Shown here: positions 34,727 to 43,688 of the stretch, piece after piece
How the letters are laid out: every line of letters starts with the position of its first letter
Numbering within the stretch: position 1 is the first letter of the stretch
Assembly (NCBI GenBank): GCA_022822265.1
Contig: JAJECA010000008.1
Coordinates: 62,001-126,000, forward strand
Source: Acidimicrobiia bacterium
GTDB lineage: Bacteria; Actinomycetota; Acidimicrobiia; Acidimicrobiales; Bin134
Reading direction: 5' to 3'
DNA: 64,000 bases
Notes under the pieces: model-generated
What the model saw: the letters and a program-made list of their open reading frames with translations, nothing else
Databases searched by the model: none
What the model was told of the DNA's origin: nothing
Made by a program: the position numbers and the translations under genes

Positions 34727-35692
34727 ATGGCTGCCGTATCCAGGAGGAAGCCAGAGCAAGTCAGATTGGAGCGCTTGCTTCGACTCATCGCCGCATTGAT
34801 TGACACGCCCCGATTTCTCTCCATCGAGGAGATCCACAGGAGGGTGGGAATCTCCCGCGGCGCCGACTCAGCCGGCTATCCGGAGAACGGAGCAGCCGCC
34901 AAGAGGGCCTTTCATCGAGACATGAACGAGTTGGCCGATGCCGGGATCCCGGTTATTTCCGGGCCCGTTCCCGGCCAGGAGCGGGAGACATGGGGATACC
35001 GCATCCGCAAGCAGGACTACTCGCTGCCGGAGATGGACTTCGAGGCCGATGAGCTCGCCGCGCTGCACCGGGCAGCCACCGCAGTCCGGTTCGACGGGGT
35101 CTCGGGATCCGAGGCGCTGTGGAAGCTGGGCGGGAGAGTGGGGGAGGGAACTGAGGCCGAGTTGGCCGCAGTGCCGGTTGATCCCGCTCTGGCTGACCTG
35201 TTCCAGGCGGTCACCGAGCAGCGGGTGGCAGAGTTCGCCTACGGCGGGCAGCCCCGCGCCGTCGAGCCGTGGACCCTGGCCTTCGATCAAGGCCACTGGT
35301 ATGTGGTGGGCCACGACCGGTCGCGCGATGACAAGCGCACTTTTCGGGTGGATCGGATCGAAAGCAACGTCACTTTGGGAACCCCTGGCGACTTCCAGCA
35401 ACCTGAGGACACTCCCGGCTGGGTGCCGATCCAGCCGTGGAAGTTCGGAGCCGATCCGCCGGTGGTCGCCCGGCTAAGAGTCGATCCAGAGCAGGCTGTG
35501 TGGGCCGCCCGGCGCCTGGGTCAAGAACCAGCGGAGAAGGATGAAAACGGGTCGGCGGTGTTCGAAGTTGTGGTGCGAAGTCCAGACGCCTTCCGTTCCT
35601 TGGTCTTGGAGTTCCTGGAGCACGCCGAGATTCTCAGCCCTTCGGAGTTGCGCTCGGACATGGTGTCCTGGCTTGAGGAGTTGAGCCGATGA
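34727..35692 (+). CDS. pafB: WYL-domain regulator PafB
   Basis: 321 residues. N-terminal winged helix-turn-helix (ERLLRLIAALIDTPRFLSIEEI) then a WYL domain (EPWTLAFDQGHWYVVGHDRSRDD..TFRVDRIE) and a C-terminal WCX segment. With PafC it forms the PafBC activator of DNA-damage genes in mycobacteria, which acts independently of pupylation. Overlaps pafC by four bases. Confidence 0.88.
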   Translation: MAAVSRRKPEQVRLERLLRLIAALIDTPRFLSIEEIHRRVGISRGADSAGYPENGAAAKRAFHRDMNELADAGIPVISGPVPGQERETWGYRIRKQDYSLPEMDFEADELAALHRAATAVRFDGVSGSEALWKLGGRVGEGTEAELAAVPVDPALADLFQAVTEQRVAEFAYGGQPRAVEPWTLAFDQGHWYVVGHDRSRDDKRTFRVDRIESNVTLGTPGDFQQPEDTPGWVPIQPWKFGADPPVVARLRVDPEQAVWAARRLGQEPAEKDENGSAVFEVVVRSPDAFRSLVLEFLEHAEILSPSELRSDMVSWLEELSR

Positions 35693-36645
35693 GCCGGCTG
35701 AGCGCGGGAGATCGACTGCGGCGGATGTTGGAGCTTGTTCCCTGGGTGATGTCTCAGGGCGGCGCGGAATTGGTCGAGATTTCCCAGCGGTTCGACTATC
35801 CCGAGGCAGAGCTGAGAGAGGATCTGGTGAGGGTGTTGTTCGTGGTGGGGCTGCACCCCTTCACCCCAGACGAGCTGATATATGTGATGGGCTTGGATGA
35901 AGAGGAAAACGGCGGCTGGGTGGCAATCAGCAACGCCGACTACTTCTCCCGGCCGCTGAGGTTGACCCCCGGTCAGGCTCTAGGGCTGATCGGGGCCGGG
36001 GAGGCCTTGCTGTCCGGGGCCGATCCCGACGGCCCGTTGAGCCGGGGATTGGCCAAGCTGGCCTCCGGTCTGGGGGTAAGCGTTGGGGAGGATTTGGCGG
36101 TGAAGCTGGGGGAGTCGGCTGAGGAGTGGGTTGATCCACTGCTGGCGGCGGCCACTGATCGACGCCAAGTTCAAATCCGCTATTTCAGCTACGGGAGAGG
36201 GCAGGAATCCGATCGCGTTGTGCACCCGTACAGGGTCTTCTCGGAAATGGGCAACTGGTATTTGCAGGGCCACTGCCAGCAGGCGGGGGGCGTGAGGGTG
36301 TTCCGTATCGACCGGATCCGATCCCTCGTAACGCTGGAGGAGTTCTTCGATCCGCCTGACGAGACTTATCGGCGGTCGGCCTTCGAGGCTCGGTCGAGCG
36401 ACCCCCGGGTTGTTCTGCGTCTGGCCCCGGGCACTTCATGGGCCATTGAGAAGTATCCGACTGAAGAGCAGGCAGTCCTGGATAGCGGCGAGATCGATGC
36501 CACCATGCCAGTGAGCCAGATCAGCCGGCTGGAGCGGCTGTTGCTCCAGCTCGGGCCCCAAGCCGAGCTGCGAAGCGCCGACCCGCCGGTCGCTGAGGAC
36601 CAAACCCGAGTTGCCGCCCAGCGGGTCCTGGCCAGGTACCAATAG
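35689..36645 (+). CDS. pafC: WYL-domain regulator PafC
   Basis: 318 residues, the partner of PafB: N-terminal helix-turn-helix (DRLRRMLELVPWVMSQGG), a WYL domain (VVHPYRVFSEMGNWYLQGHCQQA..VFRIDRIRSL) and a WCX C terminus. In known systems PafB and PafC form a heterodimer that responds to single-stranded DNA. ATGA overlap with pafB. The next gene, lepB, follows 14 bp later. Confidence 0.88.
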   Translation: MSRLSAGDRLRRMLELVPWVMSQGGAELVEISQRFDYPEAELREDLVRVLFVVGLHPFTPDELIYVMGLDEEENGGWVAISNADYFSRPLRLTPGQALGLIGAGEALLSGADPDGPLSRGLAKLASGLGVSVGEDLAVKLGESAEEWVDPLLAAATDRRQVQIRYFSYGRGQESDRVVHPYRVFSEMGNWYLQGHCQQAGGVRVFRIDRIRSLVTLEEFFDPPDETYRRSAFEARSSDPRVVLRLAPGTSWAIEKYPTEEQAVLDSGEIDATMPVSQISRLERLLLQLGPQAELRSADPPVAEDQTRVAAQRVLARYQ

Positions 36646-36659
36646 GGGAACCGCGGACC

Positions 36660-37307
36660 ATGAGCGCCGACCAGCCGGAGCACCCGCTGGCCCCGGTAGA
36701 CGGGCCAGCACCTGCTGACGGTGATGAGGACGAAGCAAACGGCAAGAAGGAGAAGTCCACCGCCCGTGTCATTGCGGAATGGGTGGCGGTCTTGGCCGGA
36801 GCACTGGTACTGGCTCTGGTGTTGCGCTCGGTGCTGTTTCAGGCCTACTACATCCGGTTCACCTCCATGGAACCCACACTGGGCAACGGCGACCGGGTCC
36901 TGGTGAGCAAGGTGGGCTACGACATCGGCGATGTCGACCGCGGTGACCTGGTAGTTTTCGAGCGCCCCCGGGGAGTGAGCGGCCGGCAGGAGGACGATCT
37001 CATCAAGCGGGTCATCGCCCTACCTGGCGAGGTCATCGCGTTTGTCGAAGGGGATGTGTACATCGATGGGCGGCGGCTCCATGAGCCCTATTTGGAATCG
37101 TCGGGAATCACCAACGGCAACATGCCCTCAGGGTGCGCCGCAATTGTGGACGAGGGGTGTTTGATCGGGGCGGGAGAGGTGTTCGTTATGGGCGACAACC
37201 GGCCTAACTCCACCGATAGCCGGACGTTCGGCCCTATCTCCGAAGACCTGATCGTGGGCCATGCCTTCCTGCGGCTTTGGCCGATGACGGACTTCGGCCG
37301 CCTGTAG
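36660..37307 (+). CDS. lepB: Signal peptidase I
   Basis: 215 residues. A charged cytoplasmic N terminus of about 38 residues, one transmembrane helix (about 40-60, WVAVLAGALVLALVLRSVLF), then the catalytic Ser69 (TSMEPTLGNGDRV) and Lys116 (DLIKRVIALPGE), and the GDNRPNSTDSR box. Cleaves Sec and Tat signal peptides at the outer face. Its place right after pafC is unusual, as relatives usually have tatA there; tatA/tatC are found two genes later. Confidence 0.93.
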   Translation: MSADQPEHPLAPVDGPAPADGDEDEANGKKEKSTARVIAEWVAVLAGALVLALVLRSVLFQAYYIRFTSMEPTLGNGDRVLVSKVGYDIGDVDRGDLVVFERPRGVSGRQEDDLIKRVIALPGEVIAFVEGDVYIDGRRLHEPYLESSGITNGNMPSGCAAIVDEGCLIGAGEVFVMGDNRPNSTDSRTFGPISEDLIVGHAFLRLWPMTDFGRL

Positions 37308-37318
37308 CTCAACAGGCG

Positions 37319-38176
37319 CTAGCGGTTGAAGCTGTCGTGGCTGTGGCCATGGCCGTGGTCGTCGAACACGTGGGCCACATTGCCAGAGGGATCGCTGTGG
37401 CTTCTGTGGTTCAAGCTGTGTTCTTCGTCGCCGCGAGCCAGCCGGAACGCGAAGGCCTCTTGGAGATTCTTGTTGGTGAGAACTTGGGCGGGGGTTCCCA
37501 CTGCGATCATCCGATTCGCTAGGAGGAGGATCTGATCGCAGAGCTCGGCCTCGTCCATGTGATGGGTGGAGATGACCACGATCCGGCCCCGGCTGCGCTC
37601 TTCATCGATGATTCGAATGATCGCCTCCTGGCTGGGCATGTCCAATCCAGTTATGGGCTCATCCATCAACAGAACGTCGGCATCGTGGGCTAGGGCTTGG
37701 GCAACCATTACCCGCTGGCGCTGTCCGCCCGAGAGCTCTCCGAACTGGCGCTTACGCAGATCGAGCACCTCCAAGCGCTCCGCCGCTTCCTCGATAATGG
37801 ACCGGTCCGCCGGCCCGAAACGCTTTACCAGTCCCCGATCGCGGAAGCGGGACATCCGCAGCACGTCGGAAACAGTAAGCGGCATCCATGCCCGCAAGCC
37901 GTGCTGCTGGGGGACCAGGGCAATCGATTTACTTGAGGTATGCGGGCTGATCACCCCTTCCGAGGGCTTGATGAGTCCGGCAATCAATCTCAGCAAGGTG
38001 GTCTTGCCGGAGCCGTTGGCCCCGACCAGGGCAGTAGAGGTGGCGTGCTCGATTCGGCAGGTGATGCCCTGAAGAGCGATGTGGCCGTTGTTGTATTTTG
38101 CCGCAACGTCGGTGAATTCTATGGGAGCTCTGTCCTGAGCAGCCGAATCCCCTTGAATTGCGGCTCGATCGGTCAT
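37319..38176 (-). CDS. Metal-type ABC transporter ATP-binding protein (orphan)
   Basis: 285 residues. Walker A GANGSGKTTL (about residue 55), Q-loop PQQHGL, ABC signature LSGGQRQR and Walker B LLMDEP are intact. The His-rich tail (HVFDDHGHGHSHDSF) suggests a zinc/manganese-type importer ATPase. No permease or binding-protein gene is adjacent, so the partners are elsewhere or it acts in another complex. Start overlaps the upstream phosphodiesterase stop (ATGA); convergent with lepB. Confidence 0.82.
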   Translation of the reverse strand: MTDRAAIQGDSAAQDRAPIEFTDVAAKYNNGHIALQGITCRIEHATSTALVGANGSGKTTLLRLIAGLIKPSEGVISPHTSSKSIALVPQQHGLRAWMPLTVSDVLRMSRFRDRGLVKRFGPADRSIIEEAAERLEVLDLRKRQFGELSGGQRQRVMVAQALAHDADVLLMDEPITGLDMPSQEAIIRIIDEERSRGRIVVISTHHMDEAELCDQILLLANRMIAVGTPAQVLTNKNLQEAFAFRLARGDEEHSLNHRSHSDPSGNVAHVFDDHGHGHSHDSFNR

Positions 38177-38919
38177 TGCCAGTCAGGGTACCAGTACGCC
38201 AGAGCGTCACCCATGCGGTCGACATGGTCGCTGTAGACCGCGTCGATGCCCATGTCCATCAGCTCGTTGAGCACCCGGGGCTGTTGGGCATCCCAGCCGA
38301 AGCACAGCACTCCGAACCGGTGGAACAAAGTGACCAGACCGCCGGTCCAGTCGGTCTGATGAAGGTTCACCGAGTCGATCCCGGCATCGGCCAGTTCCGC
38401 TGCCCGCCGTTCCGGCCCGCTGTCCATGCGGCCTAGCCGGGTTGAGTTGCACAGGCGCACGTCGGGCCATCGCTCCCGCAGCCGGATCAGAGCATCGATA
38501 TCGGGGTGGCACAGCCACAGACGCTCGCGGAGAGCCTCGCCGGTGCGGGCGGCAGCCGCGTCCACGCTCTGGATTACCGCCGGTGCCGCGGCGGCATCCT
38601 TCAGGTCGAGCGACAGGTCGAAGCCGGTACCGCACTCGGTATACAGCTCGGCCAGGGTGGGAATGTGGTCGGGGAGATCGTCGCGGCGGCATTCCAGGAT
38701 GGGGCGCTTGCGATGCCAGCGAGATGACCGGACCAGGCCATCGTGGTCGAGCACTGCCTGGCCGTCGGCAGTCACCCAGACATCGCTCTCCAAGCCGGCG
38801 GCCCCCATCACCAGCGCGAGTGAGAAGGCGGCCAGAGTGTTCTCCCGTTCGTGAGCTCGAGCGCCCCGATGGGCGAATCCCAGGGGCGGGATTCGAAGCG
38901 CAGATATCCGGGGAGGCAC
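38173..38919 (-). CDS. Glycerophosphodiester phosphodiesterase, second copy
   Basis: About 248 residues. GDPD signature FAHRGARAHERENTLAAF at the N terminus with ESDVWVTADG and LDHDGLVRSS following. The catalytic His/Glu/Asp ligands are present. GTG 38919 is preferred; the frame runs to 39225 through tatA. It shares an operon with the ABC ATPase by a four-base overlap, so a joint role, perhaps in phosphodiester or metal uptake, is possible but unproved. It is clearly different from the copy at 2038. Confidence 0.82.
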   Translation of the reverse strand: MPPRISALRIPPLGFAHRGARAHERENTLAAFSLALVMGAAGLESDVWVTADGQAVLDHDGLVRSSRWHRKRPILECRRDDLPDHIPTLAELYTECGTGFDLSLDLKDAAAAPAVIQSVDAAAARTGEALRERLWLCHPDIDALIRLRERWPDVRLCNSTRLGRMDSGPERRAAELADAGIDSVNLHQTDWTGGLVTLFHRFGVLCFGWDAQQPRVLNELMDMGIDAVYSDHVDRMGDALAYWYPDWQ

Positions 38920-38989
38920 CCCTTCATCATTGGTGGCTGCCTCCGGCTCGGACAACCTCAGAAAGCAAGTGGAGCGGTAGCCTCTGGGG

Positions 38990-39313
38990 GTGGGCAACCT
39001 CGGATGGGCTGAAATCGCGGTAATCGTGGTGGTGGCCCTTGTGGTTTTGGGACCCGACAAGCTGCCTGGAGCCGCCCGCCAGATCGGCAACGTCATGCGA
39101 CAGGTGCGCAAAATCTCCACGGGGTTCCAGCAGGAGTTGCAGAATGCCCTCGACGAGCCCATTGAGGAGGAGGCCCGTCGTCGAGGTCGAATTGCCGTCG
39201 AAGAGGGCAAGCAGGCCGACAGCAAGCCGAGCGGGCCAGCGGCCCAAACAGGCGAACAAGGCAGTGGACAGGCTGGCGAACAGGCTGGCGATCAACCACG
39301 AAGCAGCCCGTGA
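38990..39313 (+). CDS. tatA: Sec-independent translocase TatA/TatB-like protein
   Basis: 107 residues. N-terminal hydrophobic helix (WAEIAVIVVVALVVLGPDKLP) followed by an amphipathic helix (AARQIGNVMRQVRKISTG) and a hydrophilic Gln/Gly/Pro-rich tail. The GPDKLP hinge and long tail fit TatB or a TatA/B-type component; only one TatA/B gene is seen here. GTG start. Its stop overlaps tatC. Confidence 0.85.
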   Translation: MGNLGWAEIAVIVVVALVVLGPDKLPGAARQIGNVMRQVRKISTGFQQELQNALDEPIEEEARRRGRIAVEEGKQADSKPSGPAAQTGEQGSGQAGEQAGDQPRSSP

Positions 39314-40173
39314 ACGACGCGGAGAAAGGCCGCGCCCGGTCAATCGACGGGACCATGCCCTTGATGGAGCACCTGGTGGAGTTGCGCTCGCGGCTCATCA
39401 AGTGCATCTTGGCAGTAGTGGCCGGGGCCGTGGCCTGCTGGGTGCTCTACCCCCAGATCTTGGACCTGATGGTCCAGCCATATTGCGACATCGTTCCCGA
39501 ACAGGCGGTGGCTGAGGAGGCCGCCCGCCAGAACCTCTTCGGCGGATGCGAGCTGTTGGTGCTTGATCCGCTGGAGCCGTTCTCAGTGCGGCTGACCGTC
39601 GCGGGCTACGGGGGGTTGACCCTGGCAATACCGGTGGTGCTCTGGCAAGTATGGAGGTTTGTCCAGCCGGGGCTCTATCCCCGCGAACGCCGCCACGCGG
39701 CCGCCTTCACCGTGGTCGGCGCTCTCTTGTTCGCTCTAGGCGCTGGCTTGGCCTACTGGAGCATTCCCCGAGCACTCAAGTTCTTGGCCACCATCGGAGG
39801 CGAGGACTTGGTCACCGGCTTCTCGCCCGCCAAGTACCTGTCGTTCGTGATCAAGATGATGGCCGCGTTCGGGATCGGCTTTGAGTTCCCCATTCTGCTG
39901 GTGTTCTTGCAGTTTGCGGGGATCATCCACTACCGACAACTCATACGGTGGCGGCGTTTCGCCATCGTTGGCATTGTGGCCCTGGTGGCGGTGATAACCC
40001 CAAGTGGAGACCCGTTCACCCTGATGGTTCTTTCGGTGCCCATGTACCTGTTCTACGAGGCGGCTATGGGCATTGGCTGGCTGCGCGACCGCAGAGACCG
40101 CCGCGAGGCTACCGAAGAGGCCGCCGAAGATGCCCCTGAGGAGTCACCGGCCGCATTGCCGGGCGAGGACTGA
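39310..40173 (+). CDS. tatC: Twin-arginine translocase subunit TatC
   Basis: 287 residues with six transmembrane helices. The N-terminal MEHLVELRSRLIK and the P-rich LLVLDPLEPFSVRL loop are the family landmarks that contact the RR signal peptide; a hydrophilic Glu-rich tail follows. Overlaps the tatA gene by four bases. Exports folded proteins with twin-arginine signals. Followed six bases later by the diacylglycerol-kinase-like fragment. Confidence 0.94.
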   Translation: MNDAEKGRARSIDGTMPLMEHLVELRSRLIKCILAVVAGAVACWVLYPQILDLMVQPYCDIVPEQAVAEEAARQNLFGGCELLVLDPLEPFSVRLTVAGYGGLTLAIPVVLWQVWRFVQPGLYPRERRHAAAFTVVGALLFALGAGLAYWSIPRALKFLATIGGEDLVTGFSPAKYLSFVIKMMAAFGIGFEFPILLVFLQFAGIIHYRQLIRWRRFAIVGIVALVAVITPSGDPFTLMVLSVPMYLFYEAAMGIGWLRDRRDRREATEEAAEDAPEESPAALPGED

Positions 40174-40178
40174 GCGAC

Positions 40179-40790
40179 ATGGCTGTCCGGCGGGGGGAGG
40201 ACTGGGGCGAAACCGGCGGCCTGGGGTCCGACGGCGTACTGGTTGACAGCGATGCCGAAGCCCGGATGCTGATTGAGGAGGCCCGTCGAACCAACCGCCC
40301 GCTGCCCGAACTCGGGTTGCTGGGAGGCGATCTGTGCCGGACGCTTGGAGGCCGGGGGGATGCCCGCGCCGTTCGCTCTCCAGAAGCGTGGCGGTTTCAG
40401 GTGGATCTAGGTGCGGTATTGCTGGACGGTCGGCTGTTCTGGTTCTGTGCCCATCTTGTTGCCCGGAAAAAGGGGTGGGCTGGCGAGACCCTGGTGGCCA
40501 TGAACGCGGCTTGGCGAGGAACCTGGAATCTGGGTCCCAAAGCCCATCCAGGCGATGGACTGCTGGATATCTCCCACGGGCGGTTGTCGATGGGAGATCG
40601 GCTGCGAGCCCTGCGACGGGTCGGCAGTGGGGATCACTTGCCCCATCCCCAAATTCGCTACATCCGCACCGGCGCGTTCCAGGTGGAGTTCCAGGGGCCG
40701 CTGATGGTGGAGTTGGACGGGCAGCAAGTGCAACGAGCTTCCAAATTGTCGATCAGAGTCGAGCCGGCGGCGCTTACGGTGGTGGTGTGA
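40179..40790 (+). CDS. Stand-alone diacylglycerol-kinase C-lobe-like protein
   Basis: 203 residues. The part from about residue 95 matches the C-terminal beta-sandwich of YegS/DagK lipid kinases: AMNAAWRGTWNLGPKAHPGDGLLDISH, GSGDHLPHPQIRYIRTGAFQVEF and the closing ELDGQQVQRAS..IRVEPAALTVVV. The catalytic N-lobe with the GGDGT loop is absent, so it cannot be a kinase on its own. It may be a decayed gene, a regulator, or part of a two-chain enzyme. Full-length relatives are found near tatC in other actinobacteria, as far as I recall. Confidence 0.65.
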   Translation: MAVRRGEDWGETGGLGSDGVLVDSDAEARMLIEEARRTNRPLPELGLLGGDLCRTLGGRGDARAVRSPEAWRFQVDLGAVLLDGRLFWFCAHLVARKKGWAGETLVAMNAAWRGTWNLGPKAHPGDGLLDISHGRLSMGDRLRALRRVGSGDHLPHPQIRYIRTGAFQVEFQGPLMVELDGQQVQRASKLSIRVEPAALTVVV

Positions 40791-40845
40791 TGAGAGCGTC
40801 CACAGATGCACACTGGGTACCGGGAAGGCCACTAGCATTCGCCCC

Positions 40846-42024
40846 GTGACACCCGATGTGGCCAAGCAGCAGATGGTCTCTGAGGTGGATGCTCGAGCGG
40901 CCCGCCTGCTCAGCGTCTCCCACCAGATTCACGAGACCCCTGAGCTCTGTTTTGAGGAGCATGCCGCCCACGACCTGCTCTGCACCGTCTTGGAGGAAGA
41001 AGGCCTCGAGGTGGAGCGGTCGGCCTACAACTTGGACACGGCGTTTGTGGCCAGAGCCGGCCGCGATGGGCCTCATATTGCGGTTATCTGCGAGTACGAC
41101 GCCTTGCCCGAGATCGGGCACGCCTGCGGCCACAATGTGATCGCGGCCGCGGGGCTGGGCGCCGGATTGGCTGCCGCTGCCATGGCCGACAAGCTGGGTG
41201 GACGCGTCAGCATTGTCGGCACCCCTGCGGAAGAGGGCGGCGGAGGAAAGTGCTACCTGCTGGAGCGGGGCGCCTTTGACGGCATCAGCGCGGCGATGAT
41301 GGTCCATCCCGCCAACCACGAGCTCAGTCGGATGAGTGCCATCGCGGTTGAGCAGTTGGAGGTTGCCTACACCGGCCAGTCGGCCCATGCTGCCGCCTCG
41401 CCGCACAAGGGTCGCAACGCACTAGACGGCGCGGTGCTCGGTTACATGAACGTGGCGGCACTCCGCCAGCACATACGGCCCGATGAGCGCATTCACGGAA
41501 TTTTCACCCGAGCGGGCGACAAACCGAACATAGTTCCCCACGAAGCGGCCGCAGAGTGGTACGTCAGATCTCCGAAGCTCGAGAGTCTGGCCGAGCTGCG
41601 AGCGAGGGTTGTGGCCTGCCTGGAGGCAGGGGCGGCCGCGGCCGGAGTGGAGATGGAGTGCCAGCGCAAGGCGCCGGTCTACGCCGACATGATCGACAAC
41701 CAGGTCATGTTGGGCTTATACACCCAAAATGCCGCCGCAACGGGCCGGGTGGTAGGCGAGCCGTTGTCTACCGACTCGGTGGTGGGGAGCACCGACATGG
41801 GAAATGTCAGCTACGCCGTGCCGTCGATCCATCCCATCATCAAGGCCGCCCCGGATAACGTGCCCATCCACACGCCGCAATTCGCCCACTACGCAAAGTC
41901 ACAAAGCGGCGACCAAGCAGTGCTCGACGGGGCGAAGATCATGGCCATGACGGTGGCCGATCTTTGGATGAACCCAGACGCCCTAGATCGAGCAGCCGAC
42001 GAGCTGGCCCGCGCCCGGGCCTGA
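40846..42024 (+). CDS. M20-family amidohydrolase (aminoacylase/AbgB-like)
   Basis: 392 residues from GTG 40846. The metal-binding residues are in the M20 order: HQIHETPELCFEEHAAHD, CEYDALPEIGHACGHNV, GTPAEEGGGGK and MVHPANHE, with a late HPIIKAAPDN. The lid domain (VAYTGQSAHAAASPHKGRNALDGAV) is typical of indole-acetyl/p-aminobenzoyl amino-acid hydrolases. Substrate unknown. It follows the DagK-like gene by 55 bp. Confidence 0.85.
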   Translation: MTPDVAKQQMVSEVDARAARLLSVSHQIHETPELCFEEHAAHDLLCTVLEEEGLEVERSAYNLDTAFVARAGRDGPHIAVICEYDALPEIGHACGHNVIAAAGLGAGLAAAAMADKLGGRVSIVGTPAEEGGGGKCYLLERGAFDGISAAMMVHPANHELSRMSAIAVEQLEVAYTGQSAHAAASPHKGRNALDGAVLGYMNVAALRQHIRPDERIHGIFTRAGDKPNIVPHEAAAEWYVRSPKLESLAELRARVVACLEAGAAAAGVEMECQRKAPVYADMIDNQVMLGLYTQNAAATGRVVGEPLSTDSVVGSTDMGNVSYAVPSIHPIIKAAPDNVPIHTPQFAHYAKSQSGDQAVLDGAKIMAMTVADLWMNPDALDRAADELARARA

Positions 42025-42071
42025 GATGCCGTCCTTTCTGCAGAGCTACAACCGACGGCGGTCCTCTTGAG

Positions 42072-43688
42072 ATGAGCCAGTACGTCGCTGAGCAGTTCAC
42101 CGCCGACGAGGAGGACGTCCTTCGCCGGTACTTCACCAATCTGGATCAACCGGTCTTCGCACTGGTGAACCTGCCGGAGGTGGTCAAAGGAGCGCTCTTC
42201 GCCCGCTACAGCCGCTCGGCAAAATCGCTGCGGCGGCTGTTTTTGGACGAGTTCGTCGGGGAGCTGGACATCAGCGGCGATGTGACCATTGACGCCACGG
42301 TGGGGCTTAGACGGGCCGAGGAACTGTACGACCGGGTCTTCTTCGAGTACGGGGATGACTCTGTGGCCCAGCTGGGGGGCGTCCACCTGGCCTGCGAGCA
42401 AGCCTCCAACATCTTGACGAAGGTGCTCGAGTGGGGTCGGCTGATGTCGTATCTGGAGCAGTCCACCCGGTACATCGATTATCTGGCCCGAATCGGCGGC
42501 CGCTATCGCTACTACCGCGACCCCGAGGTAGGAGAGTCGCCTCTCTCGGGCCGCTACGTGGGCGATATGGATCGGATGTTCGAGGCCTACGGCGAGCTAT
42601 TGCCCGCCCTTACCGAGTTTTTCCGCCAGCACACCCCAAGAGATCCAGATTCTTCCGACTTCGCCTATCGCCAGGCGGTGCGGGCCAAAGCGCTGGACTC
42701 GGTCCGGGGGGTGCTGCCGGCGGCAACTGTCTCCAACGTGGGCATCTACGGCACTGGTCAGTCTTATGAGCTGCTGCTGCTGCGGATGCGAGCTCATGAG
42801 CTTCCTGAAGTCCAGGCCTATGCCGACTTGATGCTGACCGAACTGCGCAAGGTCATACCCTCCTTCTTGAAGCGGGTGGATTTGGAGGATCGGGGTGTGG
42901 CATGGACTCGCTACATGGGCGACGTCCAGGAGTCGATGGAAAGCGTGGTCGACTATTTGCTGCCGGCTGACCTGGCGGCGGACGATGCCCCGACTGTGCA
43001 GCTGGTGGATTTCGACCCGGATGCCGAAGAGAAGATGGTGGCTTCCATGCTGTACCCCTATACCCACCTGTCCGAGGAACAGCTGGTTAGAGAGGTGGAG
43101 GCGATGGGGGTTGAAGATCGCCTCTCGGTGGTGCGCGCCTATGTGGGCGAACGGAGCAACCGGCGCCACAAGCCGGGACGGGCCTTGGAGCGGCCCTTCT
43201 ACCGATTCGATGTTCTGGCGGACTACGGCGCCTTCCGGGATCTGCAGCGCCATCGCATGCTGACGCTGGAATGGCAAAAGCTCAGTCCCCGGCACGGCTT
43301 CACCCTTCCCGAGTCGGTGGAAGCCGCGGGGTATGCCCCGGTATTCGACGAGGTCATGGAGAGGTCGGCCGCTCTGTATGACCTATTGAATCGGGACTTT
43401 CCAGAGCAGGCCTCTTATGCGGTGAGCTTTGCCTACAAGGTTCGCTTCGTTATGAGCATCAACGCCCGGTCGGCGATGCACCTGATCGAATTGCGCACCA
43501 CACCCCAAGGCCACACGGTGTATCGGGGGATCGGACAGGAGATGTGGCGGCTCATCCGTGACGAGGCTGGCCACGCCGCAGTGGCGGAAATGATGAAATT
43601 TGTGGACCTCAGTGAAGAGCCCCCACTGGGCCGCCTGGATGCTGAGCGCCGCGCTGAAGAGCGGCGCCAAGTACGAGAACGGGCCTGA
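42072..43688 (+). CDS. Tandem ThyX-like protein (FAD-dependent thymidylate synthase family)
   Basis: 538 residues, about twice the length of ThyX. The canonical motif RHRxxSxNExSxRY appears twice: the first copy is WGRLMSYLEQSTRY (about 121-134), keeping S, E, S, R and Y but losing RH; the second is RHRMLTLEWQKLSPR (393-407), keeping RHR with two extra residues. It may be an internal pseudo-dimer with one split active site. Long ThyX-like proteins of this sort are known; whether it makes dTMP is not clear. ATG 42072; the upstream open frame overlaps the amidohydrolase. Confidence 0.75.
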   Translation: MSQYVAEQFTADEEDVLRRYFTNLDQPVFALVNLPEVVKGALFARYSRSAKSLRRLFLDEFVGELDISGDVTIDATVGLRRAEELYDRVFFEYGDDSVAQLGGVHLACEQASNILTKVLEWGRLMSYLEQSTRYIDYLARIGGRYRYYRDPEVGESPLSGRYVGDMDRMFEAYGELLPALTEFFRQHTPRDPDSSDFAYRQAVRAKALDSVRGVLPAATVSNVGIYGTGQSYELLLLRMRAHELPEVQAYADLMLTELRKVIPSFLKRVDLEDRGVAWTRYMGDVQESMESVVDYLLPADLAADDAPTVQLVDFDPDAEEKMVASMLYPYTHLSEEQLVREVEAMGVEDRLSVVRAYVGERSNRRHKPGRALERPFYRFDVLADYGAFRDLQRHRMLTLEWQKLSPRHGFTLPESVEAAGYAPVFDEVMERSAALYDLLNRDFPEQASYAVSFAYKVRFVMSINARSAMHLIELRTTPQGHTVYRGIGQEMWRLIRDEAGHAAVAEMMKFVDLSEEPPLGRLDAERRAEERRQVRERA

